NCBI RefSeq assembly: GCF_030848805.1
Contig: NC_092362.1
Span: forward strand, 11,326,157 to 11,390,156
Source: Temnothorax longispinosus
Lineage: Eukaryota > Arthropoda > Insecta > Hymenoptera > Formicidae
Direction: 5' to 3'
DNA length: 64,000 nt
In this document: positions 10,491 through 22,847 of the stretch, piece after piece
How the letters are laid out: the number at the start of each line of letters is the position of its first letter
Numbering within the stretch: position 1 is the first letter of the stretch
The notes under the pieces: generated by a model
The model's database searches: none
Seen by the model: the letters and a program-made list of their open reading frames with translations, nothing else
Told to the model about the DNA's origin: nothing
Program-made: the position numbers and the translations under genes

Positions 10491-10737
10491 CACAGTTAAC
10501 TTCACTGCGGATATATATATTTATTGTATATGCGCACGTTACAAAGATCGCGTGTATAGCCGATCACACGAATAGTGTAAAACGGAAGTCGCGATAAGCG
10601 CAACGGTCGCCTTTTCGTCGATATACATTCATCGCGAGATATCGATCAAAATCCCGATAATTATCATGGCCGACACGACGCCAGATGGCGCCCTCGGACT
10701 GAGTGGGCGCATGCCCGCGGAGACTTAACTTCCAACA
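10486..10737 (-). mobile_element. Copia 3' LTR
   Basis: On the minus strand a purine-rich tract, GAGGGGGCG, is followed by TGTTGGAAGTTAAG (from 10737), the expected start of a Copia LTR. A matching ...AAACA end lies at 10486-10490, giving about 252 bp. AATAAA on the minus strand near 10514 would serve as a 3' processing signal. The LTR follows the Copia pol remnant on the same strand. The far boundary is uncertain. Confidence 0.55.
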
Positions 10738-10774
10738 CGCCCCCTCAATGCGCACACGGCCAATCCTTCCGGAG

Positions 10775-12050
10775 CTATGATGCGCTGGTAATTCCGAGGC
10801 TCTCGACGCAGCTCCAATGGTTGGTGGCCGGTAGTGCCTTCGTCAGTATGTCGGCCACCATTTTGTTGGTGGGTACATGCTCTAAGGTCACCAAGCCTTC
10901 GGCGACGGACTGCCTGAGGAAATGATACCTTATATCGATGTGCTTCGTGCGAGGGTGGTACATGTGATCGTGTGCCAGGTACTGCGCGCCTCAATTATCA
11001 ATATATAGCACAGCGTCAGCCATGCGGCCCAGTCCTAACTCGGTGAGAAGACTGCGCAGGTAGAGCCCTTCCTTAACCGCCTCCGTCATGCTGACGTACA
11101 TACTCCGTTTCCGTCGAGGACAACGCCACAGTGCGCTGCTTCTGAGACTTCCACGAAATGGCTGCACCACCGAGCAGGAAAGCGTACCCGGTAAACGAAC
11201 GTCGGTCAATCGCGCAACCGCCCCAGTCCGCGTCTGAGTAGCCGGTCAACGACTGGTCAGTTCTGAAAAATAGCAAGCCCAAATCTGTGGTCCCCGCCAA
11301 ATACCTGAGTACCCGTTTCGCAGCCAGCCAATGCCGTTTCCTCGGGCTATTGTTGAACTGCGCCAACCTGGACATTGTATTCGCTATGTCTGGTCTCGTG
11401 GCGACGGCCAAATACATGAGAGCGCCGATGAGCTCCCTATATGGCCAGGAACCAGCCTCCGAATCTGCTGGAATCTCCGGTGTGTCCCTTGAGTGGAGTT
11501 TCGAGGGTGTTGAGATGGGATTACATTGGTCCATCCTATATCTCGCCAGCACGTCCAATGTGTATCCATTCTGGGTAAGGAGGATTGCATCTTCTTCTTG
11601 AGTGATCTCGAGCCCAAGGCAACGTTTGGCTATGCCGATATTCTTGATCTCGAAATCCTCCATCAAGCCTTGCTTGACTTCCGTCATCCATTGCTCGTTT
11701 CGGGAAGCCACCAATATGTCGTCTACATAGATCAGTAGCAGAAGTATGTCCTCCTCACGACGTGCTTGGTATAAGCACGGTTCTCCGTGTGTCGGTAAGA
11801 GCCCCATGCTCTTAAGTTTTTCCTTTAGACGAATGTGCCACTGTCGACCGGCTTGGCGTAGACCATATAAGGCCTTCTTCAATCGACAGGCATCTCCGCC
11901 CGATCTTAGGATCTTTATCATCGTCTCGGCTCGAATCTTCATCTCAGGAGTGATGCTCTTCTCGAGGACTAATCGCTCGAGCGTCTTCAGCAGTATATCC
12001 GGAACATCCATGATAACCTCCTCCTCAAGGTTTCCGTCAGGGGAGTCTCA
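10775..12050 (-). pseudogene. Ty1/Copia pol remnant: reverse transcriptase and RNase H
   Basis: The main frame (12011 to 11073) carries KKALYGLRQAGRQW and the catalytic YVDDILVASRN of a Copia reverse transcriptase, then the RNase H segments YSDADWGGCAIDRRSFTGY and SSTETEY. Near 11095 the frame shifts and continues as MTEAVKEGLYLRSLLTELGL, reaches an in-frame TGA near 10998, and continues to about 10775 with PTNKMVADILTKALP, the usual end of Copia pol. The 5' side is cut at about 12050, just upstream of NLEEEVIMDVPD. Gag, protease and integrase are missing. It is dead: truncated, one frameshift, one stop. Confidence 0.85.
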
Positions 12051-12054
12051 TTGT

Positions 12055-12287
12055 TTTTCTCAGAATATTTGACGCCGATAATGACCCCGACATCAGATGG
12101 CGCAGGATGTTACGTGCTTGCTCACGTGATCACAACATAACCTCTTAGTATTATCAGTATTCTCCTGTCTCCGTATGCTTCGTATTGTTCAGTATTACTT
12201 CTCGAGTATTAAGTGCGTTGAGTGTTCTTCAGTATTTTCTGTTCTTGTTTGAGAATTATTTAACTATTGACATTTTATTCTAAAACA
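12055..12287. other. Spacer before the P-like relic, possible 5' flank
   Basis: No coding region or recognised repeat is seen between the truncated Copia end and the ATG at 12288. It contains GACATCAGATGGCGCAGGAT and T-rich sequence and may be the leader and left end of the P-like relic. No matching right terminal repeat was found. Confidence 0.35.
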
Positions 12288-15200
12288 ATGCCAACTTGTG
12301 CAGTGTTAGGTTGCACATCAGGATATATTAGCAATCTTGAAAAAGTTTCTTTCTTCCGTGTACCGAATAATCAAATTATGATACAGCGATGGCAAACTGC
12401 TATTCGCAGAAAAGATATTGTGCTTTCATCAAAACATTGTGTCTGTGAGAAGCATTTTTTGAAAAGAGATCTTATGGCAACGGGAAATTTGTGATCAAAG
12501 TGGAAACGTACTTGGCGTAGTAAGTTGTGATTGTTTAGCAGATTATTTAATTTTTTAAATTATTATTTATTTATAACTTTTTCCTTCAAGTCTTCGTACA
12601 AAATTCCAAGATTGAAAGCTGAAACAGTCCCATCTGTATTTCCATGGACCGAAAACATAGATCACATTGAGTCATCGCCGTTATCGATATTCACAGAGCC
12701 CGTAGAAATACCGGAAATACCTGAATTAATGGAAATTTATATAATAGTACTATATGATAGAAAAGGACTCTAGTTCAAAAGTAATTGTAATGATCAGTTG
12801 TTATAGATGTACATAATGCTTCTCGTAGCTCGGGTGTACGATTTCACTTAAACGTCATGAATGTTATTCCAATACTGGAGCTACAATTAAATGCAATTAT
12901 ATTGAATATAAATCGTAATTGAACCAAGTTATCTGTCTTTTTATAAAGTGCGTGATATATTCTTTAAACAGAAGTTTATAAAATTATATTTTGTTTTGCA
13001 AAAAACATATATCTTTTGGAAAGACTGCAGAATAGTAATGAATATTTTATTTTTTAGAACAATAAAATAAAGAAAACCGAATTGAACATGCAGTATTTGA
13101 TAAATGCTAACATTGATATGTTATCATCATCTTGGTGCAGAATATACAACGCTGCCAATAATACCTATATTGTATTTCTTTGAAAGCACATGCTGTAAAA
13201 TTAATAACTTGTACAGCGTCATTAATTTGAAAGAAATCATTGTCACTGGCGATATGCACATAACGGTTAAAGCTCTTAGTCGTTTACTTGATATTGGTAC
13301 CTTCGGAAAGATTGATAAACTTTTCAATGAAGTTTCACAGTTACAAGACATATTGGTAAAAATAGATGGTATAAAGATTTGTTCTGCGTATCAAAGAGAT
13401 GCCAAATTACAAAATGTTAAAAGTAACGTACTATTCGAAGACAACATGGGTTTGACGAGACGCAATAATTGTCCTGTATTGTTATCTGATAATAAGATAT
13501 GTAGGTATTGTAAAATTTTAGAGAAAATCGCAAAAAGGGATAAAAAACACGACAAAAGAATCAGGTTACAAATACCTTTGTCATCAAAAAATCGAAAATA
13601 CTTAGAGAACCTGCGCAAAAAAAAGAAATTGGCTGATAGAGCTAAACAACGAGCCTTAAAATCTATTGAAAAATGGAAAACAGACTTAAATAAAATAGAA
13701 GCTAACATTCAAAAAATTTCGCAAGTTGGAGATCTATTGGAAAAAAAATAACATCGAAATGAACGAACAAGACGTAATCAAACAAATATTAGCAGCTTCG
13801 AAGAGGAAAAGTCCAAAAGGAAAAAGGTATTCCGGGCATTGGCTATTGCTGTGTTTGGTAATGCACATGCGATCTCCCTGTGGATATCGATTTCTAAGGG
13901 AACATGACATTTTGCCGATTCCTGCCGTTCGTACTATTCGAAGGTAAAAATTTGTATTCAGCATATTATTAAACAATTTTAGCTGAAATCTACATACTAA
14001 ACAGTTACAATGTTTTGTACATATAAATAACATTTACATTAACAGGTACCTTTCCATAATTGACACAAAGTGCGGTCTCGATGCGAATTTCTTTGAATTA
14101 TTTAAGATATTTATTGAGAAAAGAAAGAAGAAGTTAATAAGCACGAAGCTTTATTAATCGACGAGATATCCACTCGAGAAAGTGTTATTGTAAAGACACA
14201 GAACTTGACCTACACAGGACTTGTAGATTTTGGCGAGAATAGACCACAGTCCACTAATATTAATGAGAAAGCAAATCACGCATTGACTATAATGTTCCAA
14301 CCTTTTGCTGACAGTTACACACAACCGATTGCAGTGTTTGCGTCAAGTGGTCCAGTAAACGGCGAAATGATATCACAGCTTATCATAAAAGCCATTATAT
14401 TAGTAGAGAAAGCCGAAGCAAAAGTTCATGCGGTTATAAGTGACGGTGCTTCAACTAACCGTAAGTTTTGGACAACGATGGGAGTGAATCGTGACCGATG
14501 TAGATTGATAAATTACTTTCAACACCCCGTGGCCGAAAATAGAAAAGTATTTGTTTTTTCGGACACGCCTCATTTAATGAAAACTATTCAAAACAGACTT
14601 CATAACAACTTAACATTGCAGGTATTATTTGTTATATTTCCTTAGACTTATATTTCCAGGATATTATTTTTAATAATTTTGTTTTTTATATTAGATGGAC
14701 CCTGATCAGTCGCAAATTAAATGGGAATATTTGAAAATCATGTATGCCAATGATAAACTTTTGACAGGACAGATGCGTATATGTCTAAAATTAACGGAGA
14801 ATCATTTGAATTTAAGTAGTTCCGCCAACCTTTACAGCGAATATATCATGCGCAAAGTGCTGGAGGGCTGGACGGGGGGTGTCCGGATAACTGGGAGGAA
14901 GATCAGTAATCTCAGGTTCGCGGATGACACCACGATTTTGGGTGCAACCAAAAGCGAGCTGGCGGAGCTGCTTTGTAGGGTGGAGGTCGAGAGTATGCAA
15001 CTGGGACTCCACATAAACAGAAGCAAGACCAAACTAATGTTCATCGATCGTGCCGGGACCCTGCAGCGCACACACAAGCTCCGTGATTTGGAGGTGGTTT
15101 CGGACTTCGTATACCTGGGCTCCGTAATCAGCGATGATGAAAGCTGCGACAGGGAAGTAAGCCGCCGCAGCCAAATGGCAAAGGATGCTATGAGGCGGCT

Positions 15201-16170
15201 CGGCAAAATCTGGAGGAAACGTGGCATGAGCAGGAAGACCAAGGTCCGACTAGTCCAGTCCTTGGTTTTCTCAGTGTTCCTATATGCTGCTGAGACATGG
15301 ACACTGAAAGCAAGATTGAGGAGCAGAATAGATGCATTCGAAATGTGGTGCTGGCGGAAAATGCTGGGTGTGCCTTGGACGGCCCATCGCACAAACGCGT
15401 CAATTTTGCAAGAACTCGGAATTTGAACTCGCCTGTCTACGATCTGCCTAAGGCGTATTCTGAGGTTCTTCGGACACATCTCCAGACGCGAGCCGGACAA
15501 CTTGGAGAGACTTATGATTGTTGGTCAGGTCGAGGGGAAAAGAAGCAGAGGCCGATCCCCGACCAGATGCGCCGAGCTGAGAACAGGGAATCATGGCGAC
15601 AGATGTGTCACGATTCATGTGGTCACGATCCTCAGTAATGAGGGACCGACTTAGATGATGATGAGTTCCGCCAAAATGAGAGTTTGCCTAGCCGTTCAAG
15701 TATTAATATTTAATTATTGTATCTTTTCGTATTTTATTAATATTGATTTAATACATCTGTGTATTATGTTATAAGTTTTTAGTAAATTTGTAGCTCATGG
15801 TTTACGATTTTATCAAAACCGCGTACCCGAACTTAAAGATTGCAAAGCTACTGCTGACTTCTGCGAGTGGATGAATAATATGTTTGACGCTTTAAATCGA
15901 AGAGAATATTTAAAACGGCTAAAACCTGATAATCCTGACTTCAAGGTAATTTTTATTTTTATAATGAATGTAATTTTAAACAGATTGAGTTGGAGACTTC
16001 AAAAATTGACCCTTTTTATAGATCCTTGAAAAATCTTTATCTAAGCTAGATGATTGGGGAAAAAAGTTGACGATAATATTTTAGATAAAAAATTGTTTCT
16101 AACCAAGCAAACTGCGGAAGATTTACGGATAACTTTAAAATCCATGATGGATCTAATGGAAAGTTTTTGT
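12288..16170 (+). pseudogene. P-element-like (THAP) transposase relic
   Basis: The first exon encodes a THAP-type start (MPTCAVLGC..., Trp-45, CEKHF). The next pieces are KIPRLKAETVPSVFPW (about 12601), a basic/coiled segment (13104-13940), and a catalytic RNase-H-like part. That part contains LLIDEISTRE (about 14146), HAVISDGASTNRKFW (about 14430) and SDTPHLMKTIQN (about 14560), matching the acidic motifs of P/THAP9 transposases. Further exons appear at 14695-14827, 15664-15700 and 15805-15945 (TADFCEWMNNMFDALNRREY). A last piece at 16021-16170 contains LFLTKQTAEDLRITLKSMMD. Frameshifts occur near 14120 and 16070, and a LINE sits at 14828-15663. The C-terminus and right terminus are missing. 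Its sequence differs clearly from the intact P-like element at 23268-28851. Confidence 0.8.
14828..15663 (+). mobile_element. 5'-truncated RTE-type LINE inserted in the P-like relic
   Basis: The fragment encodes the last part of a LINE reverse transcriptase with the catalytic FADDTTILG. It continues with YLGSVISDD, ETWTLKARLRSRIDAFEMW and WRKMLGVPW, stops at 15424, and after frame changes carries the C-terminal piece DNLERLMIVGQVEGKRSRGR. The 3' end is a short GATGAT repeat. A perfect 10-bp target duplication, AGTTCCGCCA, flanks it (14818-14827 and 15664-15673). 5' truncation, a simple-repeat tail and a target duplication are what target-primed reverse transcription produces. The clade (RTE or close relative) is inferred from the C-terminal motifs. 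Confidence 0.85.
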
Positions 16171-16360
16171 TAGTTTCGGGGTTCCGTAGCGGATAGTGAG
16201 AGTAGATTAAGGGTTTTGGAGGGTTTATTACGAACCTAAGGATAGGAAGGCCGAAGGAGAAAAGGATAATTTCTTCCCGCGAAGGAGGGAATAAGGAGAA
16301 TATACAGTTAAAAGAATTGGGGAAAGAGAGAAAAAGAGAAAAAGCGATTGCCATCAAAAA

Positions 16361-16945
16361 CTGCAATGGAAATCGAAGCGGCAAAGGATATAAACGAAAA
16401 GAAGAGAACAGCAGAGGGCGGAAATATGGATGATAGAGACGAATAAGATACAAAGGGATTCTCCCAGAAGGAAGGAGAATGGCAGGTTGCAGGACCAAAG
16501 AAGATGGCGAAGGATAAGCGCGCCAAAATTCTACAAGAAGTAACGGCTATGAAGATAGGCAACAAGATAGAGGAGGCTAACCAATCAGGGAAGGATGACG
16601 TCAACACGGAAGATGATATGCACGAATCAGGTGATACAACCACGGAAGATTCTAGACACGCCTCGGCAAGTGAGATGGAAGTTGATACAGAGGAGACGCG
16701 ACACGCAAATACAGCGATCGCAACGAGTGCGAATTCGAACGCAAAAGTTAATAAAAATATAGGAATGGCAGATGATAATAGAGGAATGGATAGGAAGGCA
16801 AGAGAGGAGTACATGAATGGAGCAGGGGTGCTGGAAAGAGTTAGTAAACTAGACTTATCGGAATTAACAAATCAGAAGCAGGTTAAGTTTACCGAAGGGA
16901 CCAATGTAACGTATAGATTAGTACTCAAATTAACAAGTGGAAACT
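16361..16945 (+). pseudogene. Unidentified charged ORF, possibly LINE ORF1 or gag
   Basis: Two frames carry MEIEAAKDINEKKRTAEGG (from 16361) and, from 16504, a 130-residue acidic, low-complexity protein beginning MAKDKRAKILQEVTAMK. The piece just before it, EGEWQVAGPKK, resembles the entry of some retroelement gag-like proteins, but no zinc knuckle or other signature domain is visible. The frame runs into the foldback repeats at about 16930. The function is not recognised. Confidence 0.3.
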
Positions 16946-17483
16946 TGTGTGCACATTGCTTTCTTATAGTTTTTAAGTGTGCAAGTAGAAACTTGCTCGT
17001 TGCTTCTTCATAGTTTTTAAGTGTGCAAGTAGAAACTTGCACATTGCTTACTCATAGTTTTTAAGTGTGCAAGTAGAAACCTGCACATTGCTTCCTTATA
17101 GTTTTCAAGTGTGCAAGTAGAAACCTTTGCTCACAAAGCTTCCTCTATGAGGAAGCTTTTATTTTATCTGCTGTCAACGGCAAGTGGGGCGGCCGCCACT
17201 GGGGAAAATCTGCTCTTTTCGCGGCGCTGCCACGAAGCCATGACGAGTAGGAGGGTCGCGGTGGTGTGCGCAGAAGGGTCTGTGCGTGATCTTGCCTGGA
17301 GCCGCCGTCGGTGCAGATCTTGGTAGTAGTAGTTATTTGTTTTGGCTTCTTCATAGAGGAAGCTTTGTGAGCAAAGGTTTCTACTTGCACATTTAAAAAC
17401 TATGAGGAAGCAATGTGCAAGTTTTTACTTGCACATTTAAGAACTATGAGGAAGCAATGTGCAAGTTTCTACTTGCACACTTT
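16933..17483. mobile_element. Foldback element 2, 44-bp tandem repeats in the arms
   Basis: GTGTGCAAGTAGAAAC recurs at 16977, 17021, 17065 and 17109 (exact 44-bp steps), with a variant copy from 16933. The same unit appears inverted at about 17372-17483. The inner ends of the arms are CTTTGCTCACAAAGCTTCCTC (17129-17149) and its complement near 17351-17371. Between them is a GC-richer unique core of about 190 bp. The inner left arm contains the palindrome AAGCTTCCTC-TAT-GAGGAAGCTT. It is non-coding and no clear target duplication was found. A short fragment (AAAGCTTCCTCTATGAGGAA) recurs at about 19455. Confidence 0.8.
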
Positions 17484-18154
17484 TTTATTATCTTAAAACA
17501 TTATTTTTTGAAGTCTCATTTATTGAGACTTGAGATGTTCTAACTGTTCCTTTTAGAAAGAGATAGTGAGAATAGTGAGTAAATTAAGGTTCAAAGTTAA
17601 CCGACGTTTGTAAAAAAAATAGATATTAAACTTTCGGAATCTTCAAATCAATTAATCCTTCGAGCTACCAAAAGAACTGCACCAGTGTGGTTTAGTTTCT
17701 CTACATTTATCGATTTTAGATCCATTTTTCTTTGCACTGTATATCACCTGTATAATTGTTTCTTATATTTCTACATAAATAACAGGTAAAAGAATTTATT
17801 AACTAGCTGATACATGGAGTTCAAATTATTACGAATGCAAAAGATTAAATTCGTTTCAACGTTTTTATTATCAGCTAAAGTAGATTTAAAGTTGAAGAGA
17901 ATTATAAATTATTCTCAAGATCGAGAATCATATACTGTCACGTCAGTCGCACGTGTTTTGAAAATACACGACACAAGTATAGGCAGAGGGGACCTTCGAT
18001 ATTACAGGATCAATTTGAACGTTCGCATCGAACGATCTCAAAAATTGACATTTCTCACTCTAAAATATTCAAAGCGAATTAAAAATATTTGTTGCAAACA
18101 GCAAGGCGAATTGTACAGCGACGAATTCCGCCGGTTTGCATATTGCAGTCTAAC
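17484..18154. other. AT-rich DNA without a recognisable gene
   Basis: I see no supported feature. A 151-codon frame from 17814 runs into the downstream repeats, shows no domain and has the composition of random AT-rich sequence. Confidence 0.5.
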
Positions 18155-19250
18155 GATATCTCAATATTTGTGGAAGTTAGAACAACGGACATTTCTAAAA
18201 AAATTCAAAATTTTTTTAAAAAGAATCCCTTTACCGATCATCGCCAAATTCAATACCAACCTTCCTTAAGTGATACTCTATCAATTAAAAAAAAATTAAG
18301 CCCGATATCTCAATATTTGCAGAAGTTAGAGCAATTACAGACATTTCTATAAAAATTGAAAAATTTTTTTAAAAAGAATCCCTTTACCGATTATCGCCAA
18401 ATTCAATACCAACCTTCCTTGAATGATACCCTATCAATTAAAATTAAGCCCGATAGCTCAATATTTGCGCAAGTTAGAGCAACCACAGACATTTTAAAAT
18501 AATTAGCACGATAAAATAGCTCGTTTAAAATAAAACCCTAACGAAAATTGTCTTAAAACTTATATTAATTCGATTTGCCTTAATCTACCCTAAATTATTG
18601 GATAGATAGCCGATCCTCAAAACCGATCCTCAAAAAATTTAAATTCGACGTTTTCGAACATAAGCAACACATTGGTATCGAAAACTCAAAAAACAATTTT
18701 TACTTCGGTCTTTTCTACCCCTATTTCATATATAATTCTTTTAAATTTGGTTGATTAGACTTAGCTTTATATGCGATTAAAATTATGGACCTTTGATCGC
18801 GTATAAAGTTGGTTCTAATCAACCAATGTCATCAAAAACTCAAAAAACAATTTTTACTTTGGTATTTTTTACCCCTATTTCATATATAATTTTTTTAAAT
18901 TCGGTTGATTAGACTTAGCTTTATATGCGATCAAAATTACGGACCTTTGATCGCGTATGAAGCTGGGTCTAATCAACCAAATCTTAAAAAATTATATATG
19001 AAATAGGGGTAGAAAAGACTGAAGAATATAATAAAATTAGAAATAGATCGATATCTCAATATTTGTGGAAGTTAGAGCAACCACGGACATTTCTAAAAAA
19101 ATTTAAAATTTTTTTAAAAAAGAACCCCTTTACCGATCATCGCCAAATTCAATACCAACCTTCCTTGAACGAGACTCTATCGATTAAAAAAAAACAGCCC
19201 GATATCTCAATATTTGCGGCAGTTAGAGCAATCACGGACATTTAATCTGC
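18155..19250. repeat. About 150-bp tandem repeats split by a hairpin repeat
   Basis: Units beginning GATATCTCAATATTTG start at 18155, 18304 and 18452 (149 and 148 bp apart), and again at 19050 and 19201 (151 bp). Each carries TTACCGATCATCGCCAAATT or a close variant. Between the two groups (about 18690-19025) are two direct copies of a block with TTCTACCCCTATTTCATATA and AATTTGGTTGATTAGACTTA. These are followed by an inverted copy ending near 19020, so the insert is itself foldback-like. Confidence 0.75.
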
Positions 19251-20461
19251 ACATACACACATACAGACATGCGATTTTAATGCGATATTTCGACATTTTA
19301 GAACACTCTGAACATATTGGCAGAAAAAACTCAAAAACCAATCTCTTCGTTGGTTTCTTCTACCCCTATTTCATATATAATTCATTTAAATTTGATTGAC
19401 TAGACCCAACTTTATGCGCAATCAAAGGTTCATATATGAAATTCACGAAAACAAAGCTTCCTCTATGAGGAAGCAATAAATGCACTTATAAATCCCAGAA
19501 AATAAATATATATCTATACATAAGTGATGGAATAATGCGTGACTCTGATTGGAAAACTTATTCTAAATCGAACGGATAATCGCAGAAATTAATGAGTAAA
19601 TTATTCTAAATTATTCATATATCGCAAGGTAATAAGATAATCTTATTCAAAACTATATTTGTCGAAGGTATTAACTTATAGTAAAAAACGGAAATGATAT
19701 GTATCAAGTAAACGCATTAATCCATAAAATCAATGAACAAGACAATATAGAAATTATAGATAACATATCATAAATTGCAACTCAACAGCATAGCATTCGC
19801 AATAATTAGTAATTGAACAGGAAATATCGCTCTAAGTCTAATAATTACATCTACTGGAAGACCGTTCGCATTCTGTAAACGCAGCAATATTAATAATTGA
19901 ACAGTTAACGCAATTTAACATCGCACGACAGATTCGTCATGAAAAAAGTAGAACTCGTTATTATATTTTACAAGAGACAATATAAATTAACGCGTGGTTG
20001 CAACCGTATATTATTTGAGTACTCAAACGCATGTGAAGAAATCTTCTCGTCCGGCCTCGTCAATTGTATCGAGAAGACTCGGAGATGGGATTGCAATGCC
20101 CTGCGCACTGCAAGGGCTAACTTCATGTAATCTCCATCCAAAATAATAAAAGCTCCCGAAAGTTCTGGAATCAAAGACCATTTAGCTAACGAACTTTAGC
20201 CACTCAAAGGGATCGATGATTCTTTTAATCAGAACAACAAGAGTTACCTTTGTCGGGACTTCCACTTTTCGTGGAAGGATTCTCCATAAAGGAGGAATGC
20301 GACCTCAATAACAAGCAGGATGCAATCGTATTTTAAGGCCTTGGTATTGCCTTCGTCACTCGGATCGGCTGCAATGGCGGACATCCCTCAATCATAATAC
20401 TAAGCGGATGCTTCTCCTATCCGTCCGTTGCGTATGTCGGCGTTGTAAAGCCTCTATATAA
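19251..20461. other. AT-rich region, possible LTR fragment at the right end
   Basis: The stretch 19330-19430 repeats the TTCTACCCCTATTTCATATA block. From about 20170 the sequence becomes more GC-rich and ends with CTCTATATAA (20451-20460), a TATA-box-like string, directly before the inverted-repeat element at 20462. The sequence resuming at 22848 may be its continuation, so this could be an LTR promoter split by that insertion. No protein-coding region is supported. Confidence 0.35.
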
Positions 20462-22847
20462 CCCTGGCGGAAAAAATTTCTATGAATAACTACAAAATTT
20501 AACTAGAAATAGAAATTTGTACATTTTTGTTGAAATATTTAATTTTTTGTGGAAATAGTTATTTTTTTGTAGAAATATCTACTAAATAGTACCACAAATT
20601 ACAATGTTCTCAAATCAAGAAATTATTGCAAGTAGTATTTTATGAAAAACTACAATTTTATAAAAAATAGTACAAAAATCTACAAATTTTAAAAATTTAA
20701 GAAGAAACAAAATCTTAAAAAATTAAAACATCTGCTTACTTGTAGAATACTACAATTATTTATAAATAACTATAGAAATCTACTACAATTTACGTATTGT
20801 AAAACTATGCAACTTAGAATCTAATTCAGTTTTTAGTTTCTCATAAAATACTACAACTGCGTACACATACTAACAAATACCGATATGTTTGTACAGCTCA
20901 AAAAATTACAATTATGGCTAATTAAAATTTGTAATTTTTAGTTGAATGTTACAAATTTTTACACAAATCTTCCAAAATTTATCTATTATTAATAACTTCT
21001 TAATTCGCAGAAGTCAAAATACTTATGTTTTTATTTTCGTATAGTTTGTTGTAAAGTCTAATAAAAAAATACATAAATGTACAATTTTTTACCTATATAA
21101 ATTTCTGATTCGTGAATGATTGTAATTTTGCATACAATACTACAAGGTTCTACAGAAAACGACACAATCCTTAAGCCTTTTACAACTCGTGAATTCATGA
21201 AAATCTACATAAATTTGCTTTTTTTAGATGTTTATAAGATACTACAATTTTACATGGAAATTAACAGATCTTCAACCAAACCTTCAACCTTTCCATGGAA
21301 AGTAAAAATTAATATGTCAATTAAAAAAAATAAGTATCTTATGCAAAAAAAAACTTAAAATAACATATAAACAATGAGAAGTGCCATTTTCGGTCGAAGC
21401 GGATCTTGATGCTTAATAATATTTCACAATATCAATTATTATTAAATAAATGTTTCAGTTTTTTAAATTGGCACCGCGTGCCAACATGGACTTTGTCGGA
21501 CTTAAAACGCAATTGTGTAAACTGAAACTAAAAATAATATATTTTATATTAATTTGATATTGTCAAGTAAAATAATATACTATTAGAAGAATATTTATAA
21601 CAGTTATACAAATTCATATGAATATATCCACTATATAGAGTATATATTCATATATGATTATCTTTAACCTTATAAATATACTTTTACATGATCACACATG
21701 ATAATATACTAGTATATAAAACCATATATGACTATATAAAGTTATATTTAAAGAGATGTAGCCATATAATATTGTTTAAGATTATATTTCCATTTCTTAT
21801 ATGACCATATATAATTATATATTTACTAATATGAACAAATAAGAGGTATTTTTTCCCGAGTATATAATCATATATGCTCATATATGGCCATATAATATTG
21901 TTTAACATTATATTTTCCATTTCTTATATGATCATATATAATCATGTATCTAATAATATAAACTAATATAAATAAATAAGAGATTTTTTTCCCGGGTTAT
22001 GCGGTTTTAGACATGTGTGTATGTGGTGCTGGGTAAGGTTTTTTTTATAATGACTCGCTTTTTATTTTACAGATAAGTTAGAATAAAGAAGTTTTTTTTT
22101 TCTTTTTGTAATCACGCGGCGCGACGTTGGCCCAATAGGCCTATTTTGTAATAAGACGGCACTGGTTTCTGAAATTCACCCGACATTAAGAAAAATTTAT
22201 ATTCGTATATCCGATTCGAAACTTTATTACTCTTTTTAAATTGAATTTGTTTCTTAAGAATTTTTAGAAAATTATATATTAATTTGCGCTGGTTGTGACA
22301 CATGTAGACTATATATAACACTTACATCAAATTAAGAAGTTATAGTCTACCATGTAAGACGGTTGGCTCACGATCCAGAGGTCCCGAGGTCTCGAGTTCG
22401 AATCCCATCAAGGTAAGTGTTTTTCAAGTACGAGAAAATATTTATAATCATAGGTTGCATCTTAAAAAACAAATTTAGTTAAAAAGTAGTAATAAAATTT
22501 TAAAATAAATATAATTTTTTTTTATGTCGGGTGAATTTCTTCATTAAAGAGTGTTTTAATTCTAGTATTTCCTTATAGTCTACTGTACTCAAATAAATAT
22601 AGAAATGTGTAGAATATCAGTATTAGTTGTAGTTTGGCGTAGTTTTACCGAAAAATTTATAGATCAAGATGCACTAAAAAAATACAAAAATTTACAAAAG
22701 TGTTCCAATTCTAGCATTTTCATGTAGGATTTTGTAGTACTTCTTAAATTCATGTAGAATTTAATAGATTCTGGCAATTATATTTTATAGTTTTTTGTAG
22801 TACATTTTTATTTTTTTTTAAATTTTGTAGAATTATTTCCGCCAGGG
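20462..22847. mobile_element. AT-rich non-autonomous element with CCCTGGCGGAAA termini
   Basis: The left end CCCTGGCGGAAAAAATTTCT (20462) and right end ATAATTTCCGCCAGGG-type sequence ending at 22847 are inverted repeats of about 12 perfect bases that continue imperfectly. The 2.39 kb interior is extremely AT-rich, full of CTACAAATTTT-type motifs, and has no credible ORF. It contains a pair of direct repeats around AGCCATATAATATTGTTTAA (about 21768-21870 and 21888-21995) and a tRNA-like segment. No convincing target duplication was found. The superfamily is not assigned. Confidence 0.6.
22348..22415 (+). other. tRNA-like sequence (tRNA pseudogene or SINE head)
   Basis: The 68-nt segment begins TACCATG and ends CAAGGTA, which pair as an acceptor stem with one mismatch. 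It contains GAGTTCGAATCCC, close to the B-box consensus. The D and anticodon arms fold poorly, so a functional tRNA is unlikely. It sits inside the AT-rich element at 20462-22847. Confidence 0.45.

Noticed and set aside
17814..18269. 151-codon ORF
   Set aside because: Half of it lies in the 150-bp repeats; random AT-rich composition, no domain.
22348..22415. Functional tRNA gene
   Set aside because: Only the acceptor stem and B box are acceptable, and it lies inside a mobile element.
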